Notes under the pieces: model-generated
What the model saw: the letters and a program-made list of their open reading frames with translations, nothing else
Database searches by the model: none
Told to the model about the DNA's origin: nothing
Made by a program: the position numbers and the translations under genes
DNA from: Bacillaceae bacterium
GTDB lineage: Bacteria > Bacillota > Bacilli > Bacillales_A > Planococcaceae
NCBI GenBank assembly: GCA_030149685.1
Contig: JASLGI010000182.1
Coordinates: 1 to 5,219, forward strand
Direction: 5' to 3'
Length of the DNA stretch: 5,219 nt
Shown: piece by piece, positions 1 through 5,177 of the stretch
How positions within the stretch are numbered: the stretch's first letter is position 1
How the letters are laid out: each line of letters starts with the position of its first letter

Positions 1-1
1 A

Positions 2-1471
2 TTACGTGACCGTGTTGTAACAGCTGAAGAAGCAGCAGCATGGATCGAAGATGGTATGACACTCGGACTTAGTGGATTCACACTTTCAGGAGATGCGAAA
101 GCAGTACCCGCTGCACTCGTAGAACGCGCGAAAAAAGGCGATAAAGTGAAAGTGAACGTATATACAGGAGCGTCACTCGGTTCAGATACAGACCAAAACA
201 TGGCTGAACAAGACCTCGTCTTAAAACGTTTACCATTCCAAGCGAACCGTGCAATGCGTGGAGAAATCAATAAAGGAAACTTATTATTTACAGACCAACA
301 CTTGTCGATGACAGCAGAATATGTACGTCAAGGTGTTATTCCTGAAATTGATTATGCAATTATCGAAGCGTATTCAGTAGAAGAAGATGGAACGATCATT
401 CCAACAACTTCAGTTGGTAACTCAAACATTTTCGCAGAAAAAGCGAAAAACATTATTTTAGAAATTAACTTAGCGCAACCTGATTTCACAGGTATGCACG
501 ATATTTATACACCAGCAGACCAAGGTGAGCGTGAGCCAATCGCTTTAACGAATGCAAGCGGTCGTATCGGTACGAACGGTATTAAAGTCGACCCTGCAAA
601 AATTAAAGGAATTGTTTTCACAGACCAATTAGATTCACCATCACCAAACGCAGGTCCAGACGAAGATACAACGACAATGGCGAACCACTTAATCTCATTC
701 TTACAAAAAGAAGTAGATGAAGGTCGTCTGACAAAAGAATTAATGCCACTTCAAGCAGGTATTGGTTCACAAGCGAACGCTGTACTTTACGGACTTTTAG
801 AGTCAAACTTTGAAAACTTAGAAGTATTCTCTGAAGTTATTCAAGACGCGATGATCGATTTAATCGACGAAGGAAAAGTTGCATTTGCTTCAAGTACGTC
901 AATTACATTGACTGAAGAAAAAATGAAAGAAGTATATGCAAACCCTGAGAAATATAAAGATAAAATCGTTCTCCGCCCACAAGAAATTTCAAACCACCCA
1001 GAAATCATCCGTCGTCTCGGAATTATCGGAATCAACACAGCGCTTGAATTCGATATTTACGGAAACGTCAACTCAACACACGTAACAGGTACGAACATGA
1101 TGAACGGTATCGGTGGTTCAGGAGACTTCGCACGTAACGCACGTATCGCAATCTTCGTAACGAAATCTGTTGCAAAAGACGGAAAAATCTCATCAGTCGT
1201 TCCGATGGTTTCACATACAGACCATACAGAGCACGATGTAGACGTACTCGTAACAGAGCACGGATATGCAGATTTACGCGGACTTGCACCACGTGAGCGT
1301 GCACCGAAAATTATTCAAAACTGTGCGCACCCAGACTTCCGTGATGAGTTAATGGCTTATTACAACGAAGCAGTTGAAAAAGTAGGCGGACAAACACCAC
1401 ATATCCTTGAGAAAGCATTCTCATGGCATACACGTTTACGCGACACAGGTTCAATGCACGAAGAAAAATAA
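2..1471 (+). CDS. Acetyl-CoA hydrolase / succinyl-CoA:acetate CoA-transferase family protein (5'-partial)
   Basis: A class I CoA-transferase that moves CoA between acyl-CoA and a carboxylate, most likely succinyl-CoA/acetate, or acts as an acetyl-CoA hydrolase; cytoplasmic. The frame is open from base 2 and encodes 489 visible residues. The 18 residues before the first in-window ATG (base 56) read LRDRVVTAEEAAAWIEDG, a conserved N-terminus of the family, and include no start codon, so the true start lies left of the window and roughly ten codons are missing from a family length near 500. From recalled alignment with Acetobacter AarC, the catalytic Glu294 matches the Glu of FSEVIQDAM (visible residue 278, codon 833-835). 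The oxyanion-hole Val270 is Ile254 here in GIGSQANAV, and the glycine-rich loop NGIGGSGDF lies at 368-376. Asn codons are almost all AAC, unlike the genes to the right, which suggests very high expression. A terminator follows 12 bases after the stop. The family call is strong; the preferred acid substrate cannot be read from sequence. Confidence 0.93.
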   Translation, partial: LRDRVVTAEEAAAWIEDGMTLGLSGFTLSGDAKAVPAALVERAKKGDKVKVNVYTGASLGSDTDQNMAEQDLVLKRLPFQANRAMRGEINKGNLLFTDQHLSMTAEYVRQGVIPEIDYAIIEAYSVEEDGTIIPTTSVGNSNIFAEKAKNIILEINLAQPDFTGMHDIYTPADQGEREPIALTNASGRIGTNGIKVDPAKIKGIVFTDQLDSPSPNAGPDEDTTTMANHLISFLQKEVDEGRLTKELMPLQAGIGSQANAVLYGLLESNFENLEVFSEVIQDAMIDLIDEGKVAFASSTSITLTEEKMKEVYANPEKYKDKIVLRPQEISNHPEIIRRLGIIGINTALEFDIYGNVNSTHVTGTNMMNGIGGSGDFARNARIAIFVTKSVAKDGKISSVVPMVSHTDHTEHDVDVLVTEHGYADLRGLAPRERAPKIIQNCAHPDFRDELMAYYNEAVEKVGGQTPHILEKAFSWHTRLRDTGSMHEEK

Positions 1472-1483
1472 GAAAAATAGTTT

Positions 1484-1513
1484 ACCAGCGTCTTCTATGG
1501 CGCTGGTTTTTTT
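1484..1513 (+). terminator. Rho-independent terminator of the CoA-transferase gene
   Basis: Perfect 7-bp stem ACCAGCG (1484-1490) / CGCTGGT (1501-1507) around a 10-base loop, running directly into a seven-T stretch (1507-1513). It begins 12 bases after the TAA and separates this gene from the next transcription unit. Confidence 0.9.
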
Positions 1514-1529
1514 GTCTAGGCGATTTCTT

Positions 1530-1557
1530 TTGTGAGTTGTTCATTGTTCGTTATACT
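1530..1557 (+). promoter_or_regulatory. Candidate SigA promoter for the NmrA-like gene pair
   Basis: TTGTGA at 1530-1535 (4/6 to TTGACA), a 16-bp spacer, then TATACT at 1552-1557 (5/6 to TATAAT). The start point would be near 1564, leaving a leader under 20 bases that holds little more than the RBS. The position just after the upstream terminator and before a strong RBS supports it; the -35 is mediocre. Confidence 0.55.
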
Positions 1558-1580
1558 GAAAGGACGAAGGAGGGGAAAGA

Positions 1581-2198
1581 ATGAAAATAGCATTGTTTGG
1601 CAGCACGGGACGAGTTGGACATGAATTGTTAAAGCGAGTACTTGATGAAGGGTTTGAAGTGAAAGTACTCGTTCGTGATGCATCAAAAGTGTCACCTCAT
1701 GAACGAGTAGAAGTAATCGTCGGTGATGTGAAAAAAGAGTCGGATGTTTTACGCACGATTGAAGGAACAGATGCGGTGATGAGCGCGCTCGGCACAGATA
1801 AAACGACGACATTAACAGAAGCAACGCCTCATTTTATTCATGCGATGGAGAAAGAAAATATTCAGCGCATCGTAACGATCGGTACGGCAGGTATTTTAAA
1901 TAGCCGCTCGACACCAGGGAAAGTTCGTTATGAGGCGGGAGATACGAAGCGAAAGTTAACGTTTGCGGCAGAAGAACATCATGAAGTCTTTCGATTATTT
2001 GAGCGTAGCGATTTAGATTGGACGATCGTCTGTCCGACGTATTTACCGGACGGTGAAGTACGGGGGAATTATCGTGTAGAAAAAGATTATTTACCAGAAG
2101 GTGCGGAAATGATTACAGTAGGTGATACGGCAGAATTTGCGTTTCGTGAGTTTCAAGAACGACGATTCAATCGGTCACGTGTAGGGATTTGTTACTGA
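1581..2198 (+). CDS. Atypical SDR / NmrA-like NAD(P)-binding protein
   Basis: A 205-residue single-domain Rossmann protein of the NAD(P)H-binding (NmrA/atypical SDR) family, resembling Bacillus YwnB-type proteins; cytoplasmic, with no signal peptide or membrane segment. The dinucleotide motif GSTGRVG (G7, G10, G13) follows the first beta strand. An Arg at 32 after the second strand (VLVRDASK) suggests NADP(H) preference. GDV (48-50) and VMSALG (66-71) are typical later strands, and LDWTIVCPTYLPDG (145-158) is the usual C-terminal family signature. A canonical YxxxK catalytic pair is not apparent, so it may be a redox sensor or a reductase of unknown substrate. The ATG is fixed by AAGGAGG at 1567-1573, 7 bases upstream. 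Its TGA overlaps the ATG of the next gene (TGATG), implying translational coupling. Family members are usually about 200-215 residues, so it appears complete. The family call is firm; the substrate is unknown. Confidence 0.88.
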   Translation: MKIALFGSTGRVGHELLKRVLDEGFEVKVLVRDASKVSPHERVEVIVGDVKKESDVLRTIEGTDAVMSALGTDKTTTLTEATPHFIHAMEKENIQRIVTIGTAGILNSRSTPGKVRYEAGDTKRKLTFAAEEHHEVFRLFERSDLDWTIVCPTYLPDGEVRGNYRVEKDYLPEGAEMITVGDTAEFAFREFQERRFNRSRVGICY

Positions 2199-2677
2199 TG
2201 TTGGAGCTTTTTGGACATCCGGTCGAAGAAGAGACATTCGTTCCGACGACAGAAATGTATATGGAAGAAACGTTGAAACATTTACGCGAAGCATTATTGC
2301 GTGAAGGAGAATCTTTTGAATGGGTTCTTTCATGTCATACGGATGAATTAGAAACATTGGAACAAATGTTGCAAACGTCTGCTCTTTCTTATGAGCGCTA
2401 CGATGCTCGAGCAAATATTCAATTGTACGACTTTCATTTGAAAGGTCTTTCACCGAAGCAATTAAGTGAATGGCTCACATTAGAGGCATTCCGCTATGTG
2501 AAAGTAGGCGGATTGTTTGCCATTATTTCAGGAAGTGTGGAAATTGAATATGAAATAGACGACCTCGGTTGTTGTTTTACAGAAGGTATACCCGTTCTTT
2601 ATTTGTCAGAAGCGTCTCGGGCCTTCGTCGTTTCTCATGATTTGTATGGTTATACAGTCGTCGAATCACTCGTATAA
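2198..2677 (+). CDS. Hypothetical protein, translationally coupled to the NmrA-like gene
   Basis: A 159-residue protein I do not recognise. ATG 2198 is preferred over the TTG nine bases earlier (2189): AGGGA at 2183-2187 is 10 bases from the ATG but only 1 from the TTG, and the ATG overlaps the previous stop as TGATG. The N-terminal half (about 10-60) is rich in Glu and Leu and probably helical. A middle part has SPKQLSEWLTLEAF (85-98). The C-terminal half alternates hydrophobic and polar residues in a beta-like pattern (YVKVGGLFAIISG at 100-112, VEIEYEIDD at 114-122), with a Cys pair at 125-126. The protein is acidic overall, with no signal peptide and no convincing membrane helix; the 103-112 stretch is too short. 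It is probably cytosolic and made in step with the NAD(P)-binding protein, hinting at a shared task. The stop codon sits in the A-run of the terminator hairpin. The reading frame is well supported; the function is unknown. Confidence 0.75.
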   Translation: MLELFGHPVEEETFVPTTEMYMEETLKHLREALLREGESFEWVLSCHTDELETLEQMLQTSALSYERYDARANIQLYDFHLKGLSPKQLSEWLTLEAFRYVKVGGLFAIISGSVEIEYEIDDLGCCFTEGIPVLYLSEASRAFVVSHDLYGYTVVESLV

Positions 2678-2730
2678 AAAAACCTAGCGAACGTAGACAG
2701 AAAGTGTCTATGTAATCGCTAGGTTTTTTT
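2676..2730. terminator. Bidirectional terminator between convergent genes
   Basis: A long hairpin serving both strands. Seven A (2676-2682) and CCTAGCGA (2683-2690) pair with TCGCTAGG (2716-2723) and seven T (2724-2730). After a two-base bulge the stem continues as 2691-2699 with 2705-2713 (one G-T pair), closing on a GAAAG loop. It gives a U-tail to the plus-strand gene pair and, read in reverse, to rluF. Both neighbouring stop codons (2675-2677 and 2731-2729) overlap its ends. Confidence 0.93.
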
Positions 2731-3436
2731 ACTTCGTATGTGGTTCATAATTTAAGAGACGAAACAATTCTGTTCGTTCTTTCGCTGTCAAATCGCGCCA
2801 TTCTCCGTAAGGTAAATTCCCTAACTGAATATTAATAATGCGCGTTCTTTTTAATCGAACGACTGTATATCCGAGTGCGGCTGTCATCCGACGGATTTGT
2901 CGGTTCATTCCTTGAGTTAATGTAATGTTGAATGTTGCTGGTCCGAGACGTTGAACTTTACAAGGTTTTGTCATCGTACCGAGAATAGGTACACCAGATG
3001 CCATCGTTTGAAGAAATTCATCATCAAATGGTCGGTCAACGGTGACGATGTATTCTTTTTCATGTCCATGTTCTTCTCGTAAAATTTCATTGACGATATC
3101 TCCATCATTAGTCATGAGAAGAAGCCCTTCCGAATCTTTATCGAGCCGACCGATATGGAAAATTCGTAAAGGGTGATTCATATAATCGACGACATTATCT
3201 TTATCTTTCCGATCTGTCGTACTCGTTACACCGACCGGTTTATGAAGAGCGATATAAACGAGTTCCTCTTCTAATGACACACGCTTTCCATCAACTTCGA
3301 CGACATCACTCGGAGAAACGCGGCTCCCGAGTTCTGCTTTTTCTCCATTGATATAGACACGTCCAGCTTCGATCCATTTGTCCGCTCCACGTCGAGAAAC
3401 GAGCCCTGTTTGACCTAAAAATTTGTTAATACGCAC
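2729..3436 (-). CDS. rluF: 23S rRNA pseudouridine synthase, RluF type
   Basis: Converts a uridine in 23S rRNA to pseudouridine; E. coli RluF acts on U2604 of the peptidyl-transferase region and can also modify tRNA-Tyr. The 235 residues show an N-terminal S4 RNA-binding domain (about 1-50: RINKFLGQTGLVSRRGADKW and YINGEKAELG), then the RsuA/RluF catalytic domain starting at ALHKPVGV (63-70). The catalytic Asp is D99 in GRLDKDSEGLLLMTNDGD. HEKEYIVTVDRP and GVPILGTMTKPCKV resemble E. coli RluF more than RsuA or RluB, and QGMNRQIRRM is the late family motif. It lacks the long basic tail of E. coli RluF, as shorter homologues do. GTG at 3436-3434 is chosen because AAGGAGG (3450-3444) lies 7 bases upstream; an ATG ten codons earlier would put the RBS inside the gene. 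Divergent from trpB, convergent with the unknown gene. The exact target uridine in this organism is inferred. Confidence 0.9.
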   Translation of the reverse strand: MRINKFLGQTGLVSRRGADKWIEAGRVYINGEKAELGSRVSPSDVVEVDGKRVSLEEELVYIALHKPVGVTSTTDRKDKDNVVDYMNHPLRIFHIGRLDKDSEGLLLMTNDGDIVNEILREEHGHEKEYIVTVDRPFDDEFLQTMASGVPILGTMTKPCKVQRLGPATFNITLTQGMNRQIRRMTAALGYTVVRLKRTRIINIQLGNLPYGEWRDLTAKERTELFRLLNYEPHTK

Positions 3437-3456
3437 GAGAAAACCTCCTTTTCTGT

Positions 3457-3465
3457 ATTGTATCA
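3457..3465 (-). promoter_or_regulatory. Candidate extended -10 promoter for rluF
   Basis: On the minus strand TGATACAAT (3465-3457) is an extended -10 element (TG-n-TACAAT, 5/6). The -35 position at 17 bp is poor (TTTCCT), as often tolerated with extended -10s. The start near 3450 would place the RBS almost at the 5' end of the transcript, so the assignment is tentative. Confidence 0.4.
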
Positions 3466-3473
3466 TGACTTAG

Positions 3474-3502
3474 TTGACAAGGAAAAAAACATTCGATATA
3501 CT
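3474..3502 (+). promoter_or_regulatory. SigA promoter of trpB
   Basis: Perfect TTGACA at 3474-3479, a 17-bp spacer and TATACT at 3497-3502 (5/6). The start should be near 3509, leaving a leader of about 48 bases before the ATG. That leader is too short for a T-box or a TRAP-controlled attenuator, and no terminator-like hairpin is visible in it. A 6-bp inverted repeat, ATACTT (3498-3503) / AAGTAT (3514-3519), spans the -10 and start point and could be an operator. Confidence 0.85.
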
Positions 3503-3556
3503 TCACTAAGATAAAGTATTAGAATAGTTTTGAAAAAAAGAATAGGAGAGATCAGT

Positions 3557-4738
3557 ATGAACAGAGTAGAAGAGGGACAATTTGGTCGTTTTGGAGGGAT
3601 GCACGTTTCTGAAGCGATGCGTCGTCCATTAGTAGAGTTAGCGGAAGCGTATGAACGTATTTGTTCAACAGCAGACTTCCAAGAAGAGTTTCAACACTAT
3701 TTAACGGATTATGTCGGTCGTCAAACACCGCTTTATTATGCGGAACAATTAACGAAAACATTCGGAGGACCGAAAATTTATTTAAAACGTGAAGATTTAA
3801 ATCATACAGGTGCGCATAAAATCAACAATGCGCTCGGTCAAGCATTACTTGCAGTAAAGATGGGGAAGAAAAAAGTCGTTGCTGAAACAGGAGCAGGACA
3901 ACATGGTGTAGCGACAGCAACAGTTTGTGCACAGTTCGATCTAGAATGTACGATTTTCATGGGAAGAGAAGATATGAAACGTCAAGCATTAAATGTTTTT
4001 CGTATGGAATTACTCGGAGCGAAAGTAGTACCTGTAGATGGTCAAAATGGAACATTATCAGATGCTGTAGATGCAGCTCTTCTTTATTGGAATGAACATT
4101 TAGAAGATACGCATTATGTTTTAGGCTCAGCTGTAGGACCTCACCCATTTCCGACGATTGTGCGAGATTTTCAATCTGTTATAGGTACAGAAACGAAAGT
4201 GCAAATGATGGAAAAAGAAGGACGTCTACCGGATGCTATTGTCGCTTGTGTCGGTGGAGGAAGTAATGCAATTGGGATGTTTTATCCGTTTATTGAAGAT
4301 GAAGAAGTGAAGTTGTACGGAGTAGAAGCAGGTGGAAAAGGGATTGATACTGGGCGACACGCAGCGGCGCTTGCTTCACCAAAAGAGATGGTTTTACACG
4401 GAATGAATGTGTTTGCGATGGCAGATGAGGAAGGGAATGTCGGTGATCCGTATTCTATTTCTGCAGGACTCGATTATCCAGGAATCGGCCCTGAACATAG
4501 TTATTTGCACGATATCGGACGAGTGCAGTATGAAGCAGCAACTGATGAGGAAGCATTGCACGCCTTTCAATTGTTATCAAAAGAAGAAGGGATTATCCCA
4601 GCATTGGAGAGCTCTCATGCAGTTGCTTACGCAGAAAAACTAGCAAAAGAAATGACGGAAGAAGAAATCATTGTTATTAATCTATCAGGTCGTGGCGATA
4701 AAGATGTCGCGCAAGTACAAGAAATTTTGAAAAAGTAG
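3557..4738 (+). CDS. trpB: Tryptophan synthase beta chain
   Basis: Joins indole and L-serine to give L-tryptophan using pyridoxal phosphate; cytoplasmic, normally in an alpha2-beta2 complex with TrpA. The 393 residues match the usual 390-400 of the TrpB1 type, not the longer TrpB2. Visible landmarks: GRFGGMHV near the N-terminus (Bacillota TrpB often has GRFGGxFV), [19 protein letters not shown] with the PLP lysine at K88 (Salmonella K87), AETGAGQHG with E110 (Salmonella E109), [11 protein letters not shown], the phosphate-binding GGGSNA at 233-238, and LSGRGDKD with S377 near the C-terminus. The ATG is set by AGGAG at 3544-3548, 8 bases upstream; an in-frame TTG at 3530 would swallow that RBS. 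It has its own promoter and terminator and no trpA, trpF or trpC beside it, so it is monocistronic. All key residues are present and it looks functional. Confidence 0.97.
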   Translation: MNRVEEGQFGRFGGMHVSEAMRRPLVELAEAYERICSTADFQEEFQHYLTDYVGRQTPLYYAEQLTKTFGGPKIYLKREDLNHTGAHKINNALGQALLAVKMGKKKVVAETGAGQHGVATATVCAQFDLECTIFMGREDMKRQALNVFRMELLGAKVVPVDGQNGTLSDAVDAALLYWNEHLEDTHYVLGSAVGPHPFPTIVRDFQSVIGTETKVQMMEKEGRLPDAIVACVGGGSNAIGMFYPFIEDEEVKLYGVEAGGKGIDTGRHAAALASPKEMVLHGMNVFAMADEEGNVGDPYSISAGLDYPGIGPEHSYLHDIGRVQYEAATDEEALHAFQLLSKEEGIIPALESSHAVAYAEKLAKEMTEEEIIVINLSGRGDKDVAQVQEILKK

Positions 4739-4744
4739 TCATAC

Positions 4745-4772
4745 AAAGCGTGCATATTTTGCACGCTTTTTT
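4745..4772 (+). terminator. Rho-independent terminator of trpB
   Basis: Perfect 10-bp stem AAAGCGTGCA (4745-4754) / TGCACGCTTT (4760-4769) with a TATTT loop and a T-run at 4767-4772. It starts 7 bases after the trpB stop, so transcription ends without reaching a trpA. Confidence 0.93.
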
Positions 4773-4778
4773 CAAAAG

Positions 4779-4817
4779 TATGAATAAAAATGCAAAAGGA
4801 ATGCATAAAAATAATGT
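4779..4817. promoter_or_regulatory. Candidate tandem ARG boxes (ArgR/AhrC operator)
   Basis: Two 18-base sites on a 21-base period. TATGAATAAAAATGCAAA (4779-4796) agrees at 16 of 18 positions with the Bacillus AhrC consensus as I recall it (CATGAATAAAAATKCAAK). AATGCATAAAAATAATGT (4800-4817) agrees at about 12 of 18. Paired ARG boxes 2-3 bp apart are the known arrangement for hexameric ArgR. The caveat is the AT-rich context, and no good promoter is visible right at the boxes. Confidence 0.45.
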
Positions 4818-4918
4818 TATTCGTTAGAAAACATTTATTCAGAATAAAAAGAATATTCTAACATTTCGAAAGTAAAGGAATAATAGGATAATTCAGAAGT
4901 TAAAAAGATTGTCTTTTC

Positions 4919-4962
4919 AAGAAGATGAAAGTAGCGTTTAAAGTTGCTCTCATCTTCTTTTT
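4919..4962 (+). terminator. Orphan U-tailed hairpin (terminator, attenuator or 3' end of a small RNA)
   Basis: AAGAAGATGA (4919-4928) pairs perfectly with TCATCTTCTT (4950-4959). After one A/C mismatch the stem continues as AGTAGC (4930-4935) with GTTGCT (4943-4948, two G-U pairs) around a 7-base loop. A T-run follows at 4958-4962, so it reads as a plus-strand terminator. A small AT stem (4903-4908 / 4912-4917) precedes it. It lies about 150 bases beyond the real trpB terminator and ends no visible gene, so it probably stops a short untranslated RNA or acts as a leader attenuator. Confidence 0.6.
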
Positions 4963-4971
4963 CGATTTTTC

Positions 4972-5001
4972 TTGCAATATATTTCCCTTCAATGGTAAAG
5001 T
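4972..5001 (+). promoter_or_regulatory. Candidate promoter upstream of the cre site
   Basis: TTGCAA (4972-4977, 4/6), an 18-bp spacer and TAAAGT (4996-5001, 4/6) preceded by TG at 4993-4994, an extended -10. The start would be near 5008, inside the cre site that follows. Individually weak; the position of cre adds support. Confidence 0.4.
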
Positions 5002-5004
5002 ATG

Positions 5005-5019
5005 AGTAAACGCTTTCAT
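5005..5019. promoter_or_regulatory. CcpA catabolite-responsive element (cre)
   Basis: AGTAAACGCTTTCAT; its reverse complement ATGAAAGCGTTTACT fits every position of the Bacillus cre consensus WTGNAANCGNWNNCW, with the central CG and near-palindromic arms. It covers the predicted start point of the promoter just to its left, the classic arrangement for repression by CcpA/HPr-Ser-P when glucose is plentiful. The regulated gene would lie to the right of the window. Confidence 0.65.
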
Positions 5020-5059
5020 ATCATACACTAAGCCGAAAGGAAAATGTCCGTCTAAGAAA

Positions 5060-5093
5060 GACAATTATAGTATTTCACAAAAATAGTATTGTC
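5060..5093. repeat. Operator-like inverted and direct repeats before the right-hand promoter
   Basis: GACAAT (5060-5065) and ATTGTC (5088-5093) form inverted arms, extendable to 10 bp with two mismatches, and the right arm overlaps the -35 of the next promoter. The heptamer ATAGTAT occurs at 5067-5073, 5083-5089 and 5108-5114. TTCACAA (5074-5080) resembles a Rex half-site, but the other half is absent. The binding protein, if any, is unknown. Confidence 0.35.
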
Positions 5094-5117
5094 AATCGTT
5101 TGTTTGTATAGTATATT
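5089..5117 (+). promoter_or_regulatory. SigA-like promoter for a gene beyond the right edge
   Basis: TTGTCA (5089-5094, 5/6), an exact 17-bp spacer and TATATT (5112-5117, 5/6); start near 5124. On the opposite strand the same bases give TTGACA (5095-5090) with TACTAT 17 bp away (5072-5067), so a divergent promoter sharing the -35 is possible, though no good minus-strand gene follows it. The plus-strand reading is better. Confidence 0.55.
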
Positions 5118-5152
5118 TATTAGCAGGTTAAGAACAATGAGGACTATTCATG

Positions 5153-5177
5153 CATTGAATGTATTTTTCATTCAATG
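5153..5177 (+). promoter_or_regulatory. Leader hairpin downstream of the right-hand promoter
   Basis: Perfect 9-bp stem CATTGAATG (5153-5161) / CATTCAATG (5169-5177) with a T-rich 7-base loop. No T-run follows, so it is not a standard terminator. TGAAT and ATTCA also resemble ArgR half-sites. It could be a 5'-UTR structure or a protein-binding dyad; the role is unknown. Confidence 0.4.

Noticed and set aside
618..1304. Minus-strand frames opposite the CoA-transferase gene
   Set aside because: They are shadows of a strongly conserved plus-strand gene, have no RBS and show no recognisable protein features.
3437..3466. ATG start for rluF ten codons upstream
   Set aside because: The strong AAGGAGG at 3450-3444 is correctly spaced for the GTG at 3436, and the S4 domain begins right there.
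3530..3556. TTG start for trpB nine codons upstream of the ATG
   Set aside because: It would place the AGGAG RBS inside the gene, has no RBS of its own, and the extra residues are not part of the usual TrpB N-terminus.
4962..4980. Sigma-54 (SigL) promoter around TTGCA at 4972-4976
   Set aside because: The required GG about 10 bases upstream of the GC is absent; the sequence there is T-rich.
4900..5019. 39-codon minus-strand reading frame starting at an ATG inside the cre site
   Set aside because: There is no Shine-Dalgarno before the ATG, it overlaps the cre site and the orphan hairpin, and the product resembles nothing I know.
5020..5062. Riboswitch-like short stems (CCGAAAGG, GTCTAAGAAAGAC)
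   Set aside because: The stems are only 2-4 bp and no known riboswitch consensus was recognised.
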